A stretch of 64,000 nt of DNA from an uncultured Faecalibacterium sp. (GCA_937907025.1 CALESJ010000027.1:1-64000), one strand, 5' to 3'. Counted from the stretch's first letter, positions 47,837-58,071 are shown. The notes: generated from the letters alone by a model not told the origin. Translations and numbers: made by a program.

Positions 47837-49018
47837 ATGAACGAATTCCAGCTGAAATACGGCACCAATCCCAACCAGAAACCCGCCCGCATCTTTATGG
47901 AAGACGGCGGCGAGCTGCCGGTCACCATCCTGAACGGTCGTCCCGGGTACATCAACTTTCTGGACGCGCTGAACAGCTACCAGCTGGTCAAGGACCTGAA
48001 GAAAGCCCTGGGCCTGCCGGCTGCTGCCAGCTTCAAGCATGTATCCCCCGCCGGTGCCGCCGTGGGGCTGCCCCTGGACGACACCCTGCGCCGCATGTAC
48101 CACATTGACGCCGATATGGAGCTTTCTCCCCTGGCCTGCGCTTACGCCCGCGCCCGCGGTGCCGACCGCATGTCCAGCTTTGGTGACTGGATTGCCCTGT
48201 CCGACGTGTGCGACCTGGCCACCGCCAAGCTCATCAAGCACGAAGTTTCCGACGGCATCATTGCCCCGGGTTATGACGATGACGCCCTGGAAGTGCTGAA
48301 GAGCAAGAAGAAGGGCAACTACAACATCGTGGCCATTGACCCCGATTACACCCCCGCTCCTCTGGAGCACCGCACCGTGTACGGTGTGACCTTTGAACAG
48401 GGCCGTCAGGATCTGGACATTTCCGCCGATACCATGCTGACCAACATCGTGACCAAGGCCAAGGACCTGACCGAAGACCAGAAGCGTGACTTGGTGATGA
48501 GCCTGATCGTGCTGAAGTACACCCAGTCCAACAGCGTCTGCTATGTGCAGGGCGGTCAGACCATCGGCATTGGCGCCGGCCAGCAGAGCCGCATCCACTG
48601 CACCCGTCTGGCTGGCCAGAAGGCCGACAACTGGCAGCTGCGTCACATGCCCAAGGTGCTGGATCTGCCTTTCCGTGAGGACATCACCAAGCCCAACCGC
48701 GACAATGCCATCGACGTTTACATCGGCGATACGCCGGAGGATGTGATTGGTGACGACGTCTGGGCCGAAACCTTTACCGAGCAGCCCTCTCCCCTGACCG
48801 CCGAGGAAAAGAAAGCCTGGCTGTCCAAGGTGCACGGCGTGAGCCTGGGCAGCGATGCCTTCTTCCCCTTCGGTGACAACATCGAACGTGCCCGCCGCAG
48901 CGGTGTGGATGCCATTGTACAGCCGGGAGGTTCCATCCGTGACCAGCAGGTCATTGATACCTGCGACAAGTACGGCATCGTGATGGCTTTCTGCGGCATC
49001 CGCCTGTTCCATCACTGA
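47837..49018 (+). CDS. Stand-alone AICAR transformylase (PurH C-terminal domain)
   Basis: The 393-residue protein matches the transformylase half of PurH only: 'YGTNPNQKPA' at residues 9-18, the catalytic Lys-His in 'SFKHVSPAGAA' (63-73), 'YTQSNSVCYV' and 'GAGQQSR' in the folate site, and the 'SDAFFPFGDNIERA' end with 'IRLFHH'. It formylates AICAR with 10-formyl-THF. The cyclohydrolase domain is missing and is replaced by the PurO-like gene two bases upstream. GGAGGGTTGAGC precedes the ATG. Confidence 0.9.
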   Translation: MNEFQLKYGTNPNQKPARIFMEDGGELPVTILNGRPGYINFLDALNSYQLVKDLKKALGLPAAASFKHVSPAGAAVGLPLDDTLRRMYHIDADMELSPLACAYARARGADRMSSFGDWIALSDVCDLATAKLIKHEVSDGIIAPGYDDDALEVLKSKKKGNYNIVAIDPDYTPAPLEHRTVYGVTFEQGRQDLDISADTMLTNIVTKAKDLTEDQKRDLVMSLIVLKYTQSNSVCYVQGGQTIGIGAGQQSRIHCTRLAGQKADNWQLRHMPKVLDLPFREDITKPNRDNAIDVYIGDTPEDVIGDDVWAETFTEQPSPLTAEEKKAWLSKVHGVSLGSDAFFPFGDNIERARRSGVDAIVQPGGSIRDQQVIDTCDKYGIVMAFCGIRLFHH

Positions 49019-49039
49019 TACGCAAAGGAGTTTTTTGCG

Positions 49040-50332
49040 ATGAAGATTTTAGTCGTTGGCGGCGGCGGGCGCGAACACGCCATCATCCGCGCGCTGAAAA
49101 AGAGCCCCCAGTGCACCGAGATCTGGTGTGCCCCGGGCAACGGCGGCATCGCTTATGACGCCATCTGCAAGGACATCAAGGCCACCGATGTAGACGCCAT
49201 GGTCGCCTTTGCCAAAGAGGAAGGCTTCGATTATGCCGTGGTGGCTCAGGATGATCCCCTGGCTTTGGGTATGGTGGACGCACTGGCCAAAGTGGGCATT
49301 CCCGCTTTCGGTCCCAATGCTGCCGCTGCCCGCATCGAGGCCAGCAAGGTTTTCAGCAAAAATCTGATGAAGAAGTACGGCATCCCCACGGCTGCCTATG
49401 AAACCTTTGACAAGGCCGACTCCGCCATGGAGTACATCCGCAGCCGCGGTAAGTACCCGGTGGTCATCAAGGCCGACGGTCTGGCGCTGGGCAAGGGTGT
49501 GCTGATCTGCCAGGACGAGGCCGAGGCCGAAGCCGGTCTGAAAGAGATCATGCTGGACAAGAAGTTCGGCGCTTCCGGCAACCATGTGGTGGTGGAAGAA
49601 TTCCTCACCGGTCCCGAAGTGAGCGTGTTGTCTTTCTGCGATGGCAAAACCGTGGTTCCCATGGTTTCCAGCATGGACCACAAGCGCGCCCTGGACCATG
49701 ACGAGGGGCTCAATACCGGCGGTATGGGCACTGTGGCCCCCAACCCCTACTATACCCCCGAAGTGGCTGAAGAGTGCATGCGCACCATCTTTGCCCCCAC
49801 TGTTGCCGCCATGCAGGCGGAAGGCTGCCCCTTCAAAGGTTGCCTGTATTTTGGCCTGATGCTGACCCCCGACGGTCCCAAGGTCATTGAGTACAACTGC
49901 CGCTTCGGCGATCCCGAAGCGCAGGTGGTGCTGCCTCTGCTGGAAAGCGATCTGCTGACCATCATGCAGGCCACCACCGACGGCACTCTGGACAAGACCG
50001 AGGTCAAGTTCTCTGACGGTGCTGCGGCCTGCGTTATCATGGCTTCCGGCGGGTATCCCCTGGCCTATGAAAAAGGCAAGGAGATCACCGGCCTGACCGA
50101 TGGCCAGCTGCCCGGCGCCACCGATGTGACCGTCTATCATGCCGGTACCGCCCGCAAAGGCGACACCCTGGTCACTGCCGGCGGCCGTGTGCTGGGCGTG
50201 ACCGCCACCGCTCCCGATCTGGCCTGCGCGCTGAAGAAGGCGTATGCAGCCACAGAGCAGATTCATTTTGACGGCGCACACAAGCGCAGCGACATCGGCG
50301 CCCGCGCCATGGCCGCATTGAACTGCCGTTAA
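49040..50332 (+). CDS. purD: GAR synthetase
   Basis: The 430-residue ATP-grasp enzyme joins phosphoribosylamine and glycine. 'VVGGGGREHAI' (residues 5-15), 'KADGLALGKGVLI' (about 144-156), 'DHKRALDHDEGLNTGGMG' (214-231) and 'EYNCRFGDPE' with metal ligands (about 285-294) are the landmarks. Length and order are standard; AAGGAG precedes the ATG. Confidence 0.95.
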   Translation: MKILVVGGGGREHAIIRALKKSPQCTEIWCAPGNGGIAYDAICKDIKATDVDAMVAFAKEEGFDYAVVAQDDPLALGMVDALAKVGIPAFGPNAAAARIEASKVFSKNLMKKYGIPTAAYETFDKADSAMEYIRSRGKYPVVIKADGLALGKGVLICQDEAEAEAGLKEIMLDKKFGASGNHVVVEEFLTGPEVSVLSFCDGKTVVPMVSSMDHKRALDHDEGLNTGGMGTVAPNPYYTPEVAEECMRTIFAPTVAAMQAEGCPFKGCLYFGLMLTPDGPKVIEYNCRFGDPEAQVVLPLLESDLLTIMQATTDGTLDKTEVKFSDGAAACVIMASGGYPLAYEKGKEITGLTDGQLPGATDVTVYHAGTARKGDTLVTAGGRVLGVTATAPDLACALKKAYAATEQIHFDGAHKRSDIGARAMAALNCR

Positions 50333-50345
50333 GGAGGAAAATTGA

Positions 50346-53300
50346 ATGGTTTACCGCATTTATGTGGAGAAAAAGCCCGGATTTGACGGCGAAGCGCAGG
50401 GACTGTTCCATGAGCTGACCGAACTGCTGGGCATTTCCAGCCTGAAAGGCCTGCGTCTTCTGAACCGCTACGACGTGGAAGGCATCGACCGCGACCTGTT
50501 TGAAAAGGCCGTCCCCACCGTGTTCAGCGAACCCCCGGTGGACGTAACCTATGACAAGCTGCCCGGGGGCGGCACCATCTTTGCGGTGGAGTATCTGCCC
50601 GGTCAGTTTGATCAGCGCGCAGACTCCGCTTCCCAGTGCATCCAGCTGCTGAGCCAGGGCGAACGCCCCGACGTGCGCAGTGCCCGGGTGTACATTCTGG
50701 AAGGTGATCTATCCGAGGAGGATCTGGCCGCCATCAAGAAGTACGTCATCAACCCGGTGGAAGCCCGCGAGGCCAGCCTGGATGAGCGCGAAACGCTGAA
50801 AATGCAGTTTGCAGTGCCCTCTGCCGTGGAAACCCTGACCGGGTTCATTCAGATGGATGACGAGGCCCTGGAAGCTTTCCGGCAGGAGAAGGGCCTGGCC
50901 ATGGACCATGCCGACATCGTGTTCTGCCAGAACTATTTCCGCAGCGAGGACCGCGACCCCACCATCACCGAGATTCGTGTCATTGACACCTACTGGAGCG
51001 ATCATTGCCGCCACACCACTTTCGGCACCATTCTGGACAATGTGACCATCGATGATGCAATCGTCAAGGCTGCCTTTGACCGTTACATGGCCCTGCGGGA
51101 TGAAACCGGCCGCAATGCCAAGAACCGCACCCTGATGGACTGCGCCACCATCGGCGCCAAGGCCCTGAAACAGCGCGGCATCCTGAAGAATCTGGACGAG
51201 AGCGAAGAAATCAACGCCTGCACCGTCAAGATCAAGTGCGATGTGGACGGCGAGCAGCAGGATTGGCTGTTCCTGTTCAAGAACGAAACCCATAACCATC
51301 CCACCGAGATCGAGCCTTTCGGCGGCGCCGCCACCTGCATCGGCGGCGCTATCCGCGATCCTCTGTCCGGCCGCAGCTATGTCTATCAGGCCATGCGCGT
51401 GACCGGTGCCGGCGACCCGCTGAAGCCCGTATCCGAAACCATGCCCGGCAAGCTGCCCCAGCGCAAGCTGGTGACCACCGCTGCCCAGGGCTATTCCAGC
51501 TACGGCAACCAGATCGGTCTGGCCACCGGCCAGGTGGATGAGCTGTATCATCCCGGCTATGTGGCCAAGCGTATGGAGATCGGTGCCGTGGTTGGCGCCA
51601 CGCCTGCCAGCCATGTCCGCCGTGAAGAGCCCGCTCCCGGGGATGTGATCATCCTGCTGGGCGGCCGCACCGGCCGTGACGGCATCGGCGGTGCCACCGG
51701 TTCCAGCAAGGCACACAAGCTGTCCAGCCTGGAAACCTGCGGCGCTGAGGTGCAGAAAGGCAACGCCCCCATCGAGCGCAAACTGCAGCGTTTGTTCCGC
51801 CGCGAGGATGCCTGCCGCATGATCAAGCGGTGCAACGACTTCGGTGCCGGCGGCGTTTCTGTGGCCATCGGCGAGCTGGCCGACGGTCTGCACATCGATC
51901 TGAACAAGGTCACCAAGAAGTACGAGGGCCTGGACGGCACCGAACTGGCCATCAGTGAGAGCCAGGAGCGTATGGCTGTGGCTGTCGCCCCGGAAGACGC
52001 CGACCGCTTCATCGCACTGGCCAATGAGGAAAACCTGGAAGCCACCGTTGTTGCCACCGTCACCGAAGAAAAGCGGATGGTGGAAGAATGGAACGGCACC
52101 CCGATCGTCAATCTGTCCCGTGAATTTCTGAACTCCAACGGTGCTGAGCGCCATGCCGATGTTCACATCGAATCCGGCAAGACCTGGAAGCCGAAATGGC
52201 CCGGCAAGACCGTGGCCGAAAAGATGGAAGCCATGGTCAGCGACCTGAATGTTTGCAGCAAAAAGGGCCTGGGCGAGCGTTTCGACTCTACCATCGGTGC
52301 CGCTACCGTTCTGATGCCTTACGGCGGCAAGTACCAGCTGACACCGTCCATGGCCATGGCCGCCAAGCTGCCGGTGGATGGCGAAACCACCACCTGCTCC
52401 GGCATGGCCTGGGGCTTCAACCCCTACCTGACCGAAGCCGACCCCTACCGCGGCGCTTACATGGCCGTGGTGGAGAGCGTCACCAAGCTGGTCTGCGCCG
52501 GTTTCCATCACGAAGATATGTATCTGACCTTCCAGGAATACTTCGAGCATCTGGGCGACAAGCCGGAACGCTGGGGCAAGCCTCTGGCCGCTCTGCTGGG
52601 CGCTCTGGATGCCCAGATGGGCCTGGGCATCGCCTCCATCGGCGGCAAGGACAGCATGTCCGGCAGCTTCGAGGGACTGGATGTGCCTCCCACGCTGGTC
52701 AGCTTTGCCACGGCCGTCGGCAATACCCGCGATGTGCTGAGCCCTGAATTCAAGAAGGCCAACAGCTCGGTCGTCATTCTGAAACCCCAGTACAAGGACG
52801 GCCTGCCGGAAGTCAACAGCCTGCTCTCCATCTACAAGATCGTGGAACAGATGATCGACGAGGGCAAGGTCCTGTCTGCCGCCACGCCCGGTTTCGGCGG
52901 TATCGGCGAAGCCCTGTTCAAGATGTGCGTGGGCAACCATGTGGGTCTGAAACTGAGCAAGGATATCCGTCCGGAACGCCTGTTTGAGCCCTGCTACGGC
53001 GCAGTCATCCTGGAACTGCTGGATGCCACCGCCGGTGAATTCCTGGGCTTCACCACCGTGGATTACACCATGTGTGTGGGCGATGAAGAGCTGGATCTGG
53101 CTCATCTGCAAGAGCTGTGGGAGCGCAAGCTTGAGCCGGTCTTCCCCTACCGCCGTGCCGGCGAGGAAGTCAAGGCACTGGAATACCGCTGCAATCCGTT
53201 CCAGCGTGTAGCCCCGGCCGTTCGTCTGGCCACTCCGCGGGTGATTATTCCGGTCTTCCCCGGTACCAACTGCGAATATGATACGGCTCGCGCTTTCCGC

Positions 53301-54032
53301 CGTGCCGGCGGTGATCCCCATGTGCTGGTCCTGAAGAATCTGACCCCCGCCGACGTAGCCGAGAGCTGCGAGGCTCTGGTCAAGGAAATTGATGCGGCCC
53401 AGATTCTGATGCTGCCCGGCGGGTTCTCCGGCGGTGACGAACCGGATGGTTCCGCCAAGTTCATTACGGCTTTCTTCCGCGCCCCGGCTGTGGCAGACGC
53501 GGTGAACCGCCTGCTGAACGAGCGCGACGGTCTGGCTCTGGGTATCTGCAACGGTTTCCAGGCACTGATCAAGCTGGGTCTTGTCCCCTACGGCGAGATT
53601 CGCCCCATCACCAAGGACGACCCGACCCTGACCTTCAATACCGTACACCGCCATCAGAGCATGCTGGTCCGTACCCGCGTGGCTTCCAACAAGAGCCCCT
53701 GGCTGTCTGAGTGCGATGTCAACGACGAACATCTGATTGCCATCAGCCACGGCGAAGGCCGCTTTGTTTGCAACGATGCTCTGCTTCAGCAGCTGATTGA
53801 CAATGGTCAGATTGCTACCCAGTATGTGGACCTGAACTGCGTGCCCACCATGGACCAGCGCTACAACCCCAACGGAAGCGTGCTGGCCATCGAAGGCATC
53901 ACCAGCCCGGACGGCCGTGTGTTCGGCAAAATGGGCCACAGCGAGCGCAGCGCCGACCAGCTGTACAAGAACGTGGGCGGCGACAAATATCAGCCCATCT
54001 TTGAGGGCGGCGTGAATTACTTCAAGCTGTAA
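50346..54032 (+). CDS. purL: FGAM synthase, single long chain
   Basis: The 1228-residue enzyme makes FGAM from FGAR, glutamine and ATP. It holds, in one chain, a PurS-like N-terminus (1-150), two AIRS-like halves ('NETHNHPTEIEPFGGAATCIGG', split over about 312-333, and a second with 'GGKDSMSGSFEGLD') and a C-terminal glutaminase. The latter has 'PGGFSGGDEPDGS', Cys near 1067 in 'LGICNGFQAL' and His-Glu in 'ISHGEGRF'. Bacilli use three proteins; this single form is typical of Clostridia and proteobacteria. AAGGAGG precedes the ATG. Confidence 0.95.
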   Translation: MVYRIYVEKKPGFDGEAQGLFHELTELLGISSLKGLRLLNRYDVEGIDRDLFEKAVPTVFSEPPVDVTYDKLPGGGTIFAVEYLPGQFDQRADSASQCIQLLSQGERPDVRSARVYILEGDLSEEDLAAIKKYVINPVEAREASLDERETLKMQFAVPSAVETLTGFIQMDDEALEAFRQEKGLAMDHADIVFCQNYFRSEDRDPTITEIRVIDTYWSDHCRHTTFGTILDNVTIDDAIVKAAFDRYMALRDETGRNAKNRTLMDCATIGAKALKQRGILKNLDESEEINACTVKIKCDVDGEQQDWLFLFKNETHNHPTEIEPFGGAATCIGGAIRDPLSGRSYVYQAMRVTGAGDPLKPVSETMPGKLPQRKLVTTAAQGYSSYGNQIGLATGQVDELYHPGYVAKRMEIGAVVGATPASHVRREEPAPGDVIILLGGRTGRDGIGGATGSSKAHKLSSLETCGAEVQKGNAPIERKLQRLFRREDACRMIKRCNDFGAGGVSVAIGELADGLHIDLNKVTKKYEGLDGTELAISESQERMAVAVAPEDADRFIALANEENLEATVVATVTEEKRMVEEWNGTPIVNLSREFLNSNGAERHADVHIESGKTWKPKWPGKTVAEKMEAMVSDLNVCSKKGLGERFDSTIGAATVLMPYGGKYQLTPSMAMAAKLPVDGETTTCSGMAWGFNPYLTEADPYRGAYMAVVESVTKLVCAGFHHEDMYLTFQEYFEHLGDKPERWGKPLAALLGALDAQMGLGIASIGGKDSMSGSFEGLDVPPTLVSFATAVGNTRDVLSPEFKKANSSVVILKPQYKDGLPEVNSLLSIYKIVEQMIDEGKVLSAATPGFGGIGEALFKMCVGNHVGLKLSKDIRPERLFEPCYGAVILELLDATAGEFLGFTTVDYTMCVGDEELDLAHLQELWERKLEPVFPYRRAGEEVKALEYRCNPFQRVAPAVRLATPRVIIPVFPGTNCEYDTARAFRRAGGDPHVLVLKNLTPADVAESCEALVKEIDAAQILMLPGGFSGGDEPDGSAKFITAFFRAPAVADAVNRLLNERDGLALGICNGFQALIKLGLVPYGEIRPITKDDPTLTFNTVHRHQSMLVRTRVASNKSPWLSECDVNDEHLIAISHGEGRFVCNDALLQQLIDNGQIATQYVDLNCVPTMDQRYNPNGSVLAIEGITSPDGRVFGKMGHSERSADQLYKNVGGDKYQPIFEGGVNYFKL

Positions 54033-54066
54033 TACACCGCTCCCGACAGATAAGGAGAGTTTTTCA

Positions 54067-55500
54067 ATGGCACATGATCGTTATATCTCGCCCTTCTCCA
54101 CCCGGTATGCTTCGGACGAGATGCAGTATACTTTCTCTGACGACAACAAGTTCCGTACCTGGCGCCGTCTGTGGATTGCACTGGCCAAGGCCGAGCAGAA
54201 GCAGGGCCTGGCCATCACCGATGAGCAGATTGCCGAGCTGGAAGCCCACAAGGATGACATCAACTACGAGGAAGCCGCCGCGCGGGAAAAGCTGGTCCGT
54301 CACGATGTGATGAGCCACGTCTATGCGTACGGTCTGCAGTGCCCCCACGCCAAGGGCATCATCCATCTGGGAGCCACCAGCTGCTATGTGGGTGACAATA
54401 CCGACATCATCATCATGCGGCAGGGCCTGGAACTGGTCCGCAAGAAGATCATCGGCGTGCTGGCCAATTTGGCCAAGTTTGCCGATGAATACAAGGACAT
54501 GCCCTGCCTGGCCTACACCCACTGCCAGCCCGCACAGCTGACCACCGTCGGCAAGCGTGCTACCCTGTGGATGAACGAGCTGTATATGGACCTGCAGGAG
54601 ATCGATCACCAGACTTCCGAGCTGGCCCTGCGCGGCGTCAAAGGCACCACCGGCACCCAGGCCAGCTTCATGGAGCTGTTCGGCGGCGATTCCGCCAAAG
54701 TCAAGGCTGTGGAGGCCGATGTCTGCGCTCAGATGGGCTTTGACAAGGTCGTTCCGGTCTGTGGCCAGACTTACAGCCGCAAGGTGGACTACAATGTGCT
54801 GTCTTCCCTGGCTGGTCTTGCCCAGAGTGCCATGAAGATGGCCACCGATATCCGCCTGCTGGCCAACTTCAAGGAAATGGAAGAGCCGTTTGAGAAGAAC
54901 CAGATCGGTTCTTCTGCCATGCCGTACAAGCGCAACCCCATGCGCTGCGAGCGTATCTGCGCTTTGTCCCGTTACCTGATGGTCGATGTGCTGAATCCGG
55001 CCATGACCGCCGGCACCCAGTGGTTTGAACGCACCCTGGATGACAGCGCCAACAAGCGCATCGCCATGGCCGAGGGTTTCCTGGCTGCCGATGCCATCCT
55101 GAACATCCTGCTGAATGTTTCGGACGGCCTGGTTGTCTACCCCAAGGTCATCCGCAGCCGCGTGATGGCAGAGCTGCCGTTTATGGCCAGCGAAAACATC
55201 ATGATGAAAGCCGTCAAGAAGGGCGGCGACCGTCAGGAACTGCACGAGCGTCTGCGTGAACACGCTGTGGCCGCTGCCGCTGTGGTCAAACAGGAGGGCA
55301 AGCCCAACGATATGATTGCCCGCGTGGAGGCTGACCCAGCCTTTGGCCTGACCCGTGAGGAAATCGAGGCCGAACTGACGCCGGAAGCTTTCACCGGCCG
55401 TGCACCCGAACAGGTTCAGGAATATCTGGATCAGTACATCCGTCCCCTGCTGGATGCCAATCCTGATGCCCTGGGCCAGAAGGCTGAACTGAGCGTCTGA
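54067..55500 (+). CDS. purB: Adenylosuccinate lyase
   Basis: The 477-residue enzyme acts twice, on SAICAR and on adenylosuccinate, releasing fumarate. The fumarase/lyase signature 'GSSAMPYKRNPMRCE' lies near 283-297, 'HLGATSCYVGDN' near 101-112 and 'TQASFMEL' near 198-205, with the catalytic His in 'YTHCQPAQ'. It belongs to the longer, eukaryote-like PurB type seen in Clostridia. AAGGAGAG precedes the ATG. Last gene of the pur operon. Confidence 0.95.
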   Translation: MAHDRYISPFSTRYASDEMQYTFSDDNKFRTWRRLWIALAKAEQKQGLAITDEQIAELEAHKDDINYEEAAAREKLVRHDVMSHVYAYGLQCPHAKGIIHLGATSCYVGDNTDIIIMRQGLELVRKKIIGVLANLAKFADEYKDMPCLAYTHCQPAQLTTVGKRATLWMNELYMDLQEIDHQTSELALRGVKGTTGTQASFMELFGGDSAKVKAVEADVCAQMGFDKVVPVCGQTYSRKVDYNVLSSLAGLAQSAMKMATDIRLLANFKEMEEPFEKNQIGSSAMPYKRNPMRCERICALSRYLMVDVLNPAMTAGTQWFERTLDDSANKRIAMAEGFLAADAILNILLNVSDGLVVYPKVIRSRVMAELPFMASENIMMKAVKKGGDRQELHERLREHAVAAAAVVKQEGKPNDMIARVEADPAFGLTREEIEAELTPEAFTGRAPEQVQEYLDQYIRPLLDANPDALGQKAELSV

Positions 55501-55540
55501 TTGTTTCGTCCGTAAGGCGCAGCACCCACAATACATGAAA

Positions 55541-55600
55541 CAGCCCCCGCGGCACTCCTTTTATGGGAGAAGCCGCGGGGGCTGCTTTGTTTATTTTTGC
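55541..55600. terminator. Terminator between purB and ftsQ
   Basis: AGCCCCCGCGGC/GCCGCGGGGGCT stem with an 18-base loop and GCTTTGTTTATTTTT after it. It is stronger rightward, and weaker leftward for ftsQ. It separates convergent operons. Confidence 0.85.
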
Positions 55601-55628
55601 CGGAACACTTGAATGTGTGAATCTTGGC

Positions 55629-56867
55629 TCAGCCTTCCGGTTCCGGCGTGGGTTCCGGTGCCGGAGTAGGCTCTTCCGAACTGTCCCCATCACCGGTATC
55701 CGTATCCCCTTCCGGGGTCGGTTCCGGTGTGGGCGTGCTGGTATCAGCGTTGAAGGTGGCCTCAATATTGCCGTCCTCCAACTGACGGCTCACATCCAGT
55801 GTACCACGGTCAGAAGCGGTCAAACCCGTACCATCCACATCCAGGATCAGGGTCGCCGCAAAGCGTATCTTGTAATCCAGGTTATTTGCCGTACCCAGGG
55901 TGACGGAAACTCGTCCCTGATAAAGGAAGTTCAGTTCCGTCAAGTCGGTCATATCAATAACCGAAACGCCAGCCAACAAATTGTTGGCTTCCAGTTCCTG
56001 CATCAGCTGCTCCAGCGTATCCTGTGCGGAAATATGGCTGGTTTCCGCTGTTGCCTGCTCCTCACTTTGCTGTACAGAGAGGAAACTTCCCGGTGTGGTC
56101 GGCTGCCCCTGGGGCGCATTTGCCTCCAGCCAGATCAAATCTTCTGGCTGGCTGTCACTGGTGCGCAGCACTTTAAGGTGATCGCTCAGAACCAGCCATT
56201 GACCACCATATTCCATCATAAAGCGCTCTGTTGCCGGCTGTACCTTGACAACCACGGTACTGGGCATTTGTGTATCCACTTCCGCCACATCCAGATATGG
56301 CAGGCTATTCAGCAGAAGCTGGGATTTTTCCTGGGTGGAGAACCCGAACAGGCTGTCCCCTTCCGCAATTCCCAGCAAATCAATGATCTGATCCTCGGTA
56401 TAAATACCGGTATTGGCCGGTGTGGAACCGTCCGTATTTTCAACGCGGAAATCAGTCACCTTAAACAGCAGATTGATGGACAGAATAATGCCGGCCACGA
56501 GTGCTGCCAGCACCAGAAGCATTCCCAGTATGGCGCGGCGGCGACGACGGCGCAGCTGCTCGGCGTGGGTCACACGGCGCGGCGGCCGACGATTGGGATT
56601 TTGCCTGTACGCGGGCTTCTGCGGGTTTTGCTGCGGCTGCGGGCGGCGTGTTCCGGCAGCATTCCCGGCGTTTCGCTGTGCGGTCGGGCGCTGCTGCGGC
56701 CGGGAGGCCTGTCCGCCGGTCCGACCGTTGGGGGCCTGGCGGTTGGCGGACGGCTGCCCCTGTTTTGTCAGGCCCAGGCGGCTCTTCATGCTGCGGGGTG
56801 CCGGCCGGCGGTTGGGCGGCGGGGTCGCGGCGGCTTTTTGCCGGCGGCTTCGCTGGTCACGGTCCAT
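55629..56867 (-). CDS. ftsQ: Cell division protein FtsQ/DivIB
   Basis: The 412-residue protein has a long basic Pro/Gln/Arg-rich cytosolic part (1-108), one membrane helix (about 112-135), then a POTRA domain starting 'FKVTDFRVENTDG' and a beta domain ('LWLEANAPQG' region onward). The C-terminal 45 residues are Pro/Glu/Thr repeats outside the membrane. It belongs to the divisome with FtsL, FtsB and the PBP. It follows murG in the dcw cluster but is separated from it by a terminator hairpin. Confidence 0.85.
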   Translation of the reverse strand: MDRDQRSRRQKAAATPPPNRRPAPRSMKSRLGLTKQGQPSANRQAPNGRTGGQASRPQQRPTAQRNAGNAAGTRRPQPQQNPQKPAYRQNPNRRPPRRVTHAEQLRRRRRRAILGMLLVLAALVAGIILSINLLFKVTDFRVENTDGSTPANTGIYTEDQIIDLLGIAEGDSLFGFSTQEKSQLLLNSLPYLDVAEVDTQMPSTVVVKVQPATERFMMEYGGQWLVLSDHLKVLRTSDSQPEDLIWLEANAPQGQPTTPGSFLSVQQSEEQATAETSHISAQDTLEQLMQELEANNLLAGVSVIDMTDLTELNFLYQGRVSVTLGTANNLDYKIRFAATLILDVDGTGLTASDRGTLDVSRQLEDGNIEATFNADTSTPTPEPTPEGDTDTGDGDSSEEPTPAPEPTPEPEG

Positions 56868-56902
56868 CCGCGGCCTCCTTTCTGTGTTTGTGAAATAATG
56901 GG

Positions 56903-56942
56903 ATTATACGCGCAAAACGCCCCGCACATGGTGGGGCGTTTT
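56903..56942 (-). terminator. Terminator after murG with a TATAAT for ftsQ behind it
   Basis: Stem AAACGCCCC/GGGGCGTTT (56914-56942), T-run leftward. Directly behind it, TATAAT at 56903-56908 may be the -10 of a separate ftsQ promoter, though no good -35 is seen. Confidence 0.6.
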
Positions 56943-56946
56943 CGCC

Positions 56947-58071
56947 TTACTTGCCGGTTTTCACCAAAGCAAGCAGACGTTCGGTAATCATGTCCAGGCT
57001 GCGCGGCTGGGCCAGAGTCCGGGCCTGACGGCCCATTTCAGCCAGTTTGCCGGGGACAGCCAACAGCTCCTGAACGGTAGCAACCAGTTTTTCCGGGGTA
57101 AGGTCTTTTTCCTCAATCACCACCGCCGCACCGGCTTTCTGCAGTTCCAGAGCGTTGTAATACTGATGATTTTCGGCCACATTGGGGCTGGGAATCAAAA
57201 TGGAGGCACGCCCCATGGCTTCCAGCTCTGCCAGCGTCAGCGCGCCGGAGCGGGAGATCACCAAATCGGCGGCGGCCAGCAGTTCCGGCATATTCTGGAT
57301 ATATTCCTTCACCACCAGGTCGGGGCCGGGGGTGAAACCTTCCTGTTTGGCCAAGTCTTTGAACAGCTGTACGCCCCGGCTGCCGGTGGCATGCAAATGC
57401 AGGACATTCTGCTTGGTTTTCTGTTCCCAACCGCAGAGCGCCCCCACCACTTCGTTGATGCGGCGGGCACCAAGGCTGCCGCCGAAGCTCAGAATCACGG
57501 TGCGGTCCCCCGCGCCGATGGCCGCACGGGCTGCGGCACGGTCCTGGGTCAGAATTTCCGGGCGGACAGGGTTGCCCACCACCAACGTCTTGTCGGGGGC
57601 ACCCAGTTTTTCTACTGCGGCAGCGCTGGCGGCAAAAACCACATCCACATCCTTGGCCAGAAGCTTGTTGGTCACACCGGGGAAGGCATTCTGCTCATGG
57701 ATGGCGGTTTTGATGCCTTTCTTGGCGGCCGCGCGGACCACCGGGCCGCTGACGTAACCGCCGCAGCCAATGACCAGGTCGGGTTGCACCTCCCGCAGGA
57801 TGGCTGCGGTACGGGGACCGGACAGGGCCAGATGGTAGATGGCCTGGATGTTGCGGCCAATGTTTTTCAGGGTCAGGCGGCGCTGAAAGCCGTTGATCTC
57901 AATATGATGGAACGGATATCCGGCTGCCGTGACAAGGCCATATTCCATGCCTTCCCGGCGTCCCGCAAAGTGAATTTCCGCAGACGGGTCCGCTTTCTTC
58001 AGCGCGCCGGCAATGGCCAGTGCGGGGTTGATATGTCCGGCTGTGCCGCCGGCTGCAATCAAAACGCGCAT
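56947..58071 (-). CDS. murG: UDP-GlcNAc:lipid I transferase MurG
   Basis: The 374-residue GT28 enzyme makes lipid II at the inner membrane face. It has the glycine-rich 'AAGGTAGHINPALAI' (residues 5-19), 'GCGGYVSGPV' (about 100-109), 'HEQNAFPGVTNK' (about 124-135) and the C-terminal 'ISRSGALTLAELEAMGRASILIP', split over about 273-295. AGGGAGG precedes the ATG; a longer reading has no site. It lies between ftsW and ftsQ, as in most dcw clusters. Confidence 0.95.
   Translation of the reverse strand: MRVLIAAGGTAGHINPALAIAGALKKADPSAEIHFAGRREGMEYGLVTAAGYPFHHIEINGFQRRLTLKNIGRNIQAIYHLALSGPRTAAILREVQPDLVIGCGGYVSGPVVRAAAKKGIKTAIHEQNAFPGVTNKLLAKDVDVVFAASAAAVEKLGAPDKTLVVGNPVRPEILTQDRAAARAAIGAGDRTVILSFGGSLGARRINEVVGALCGWEQKTKQNVLHLHATGSRGVQLFKDLAKQEGFTPGPDLVVKEYIQNMPELLAAADLVISRSGALTLAELEAMGRASILIPSPNVAENHQYYNALELQKAGAAVVIEEKDLTPEKLVATVQELLAVPGKLAEMGRQARTLAQPRSLDMITERLLALVKTGK

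Noticed and set aside
50709..53939. A 1076-codon minus-strand frame across purL
   Set aside because: Same reason: antisense to a certain gene, no motifs, His- and Gln-rich composition.
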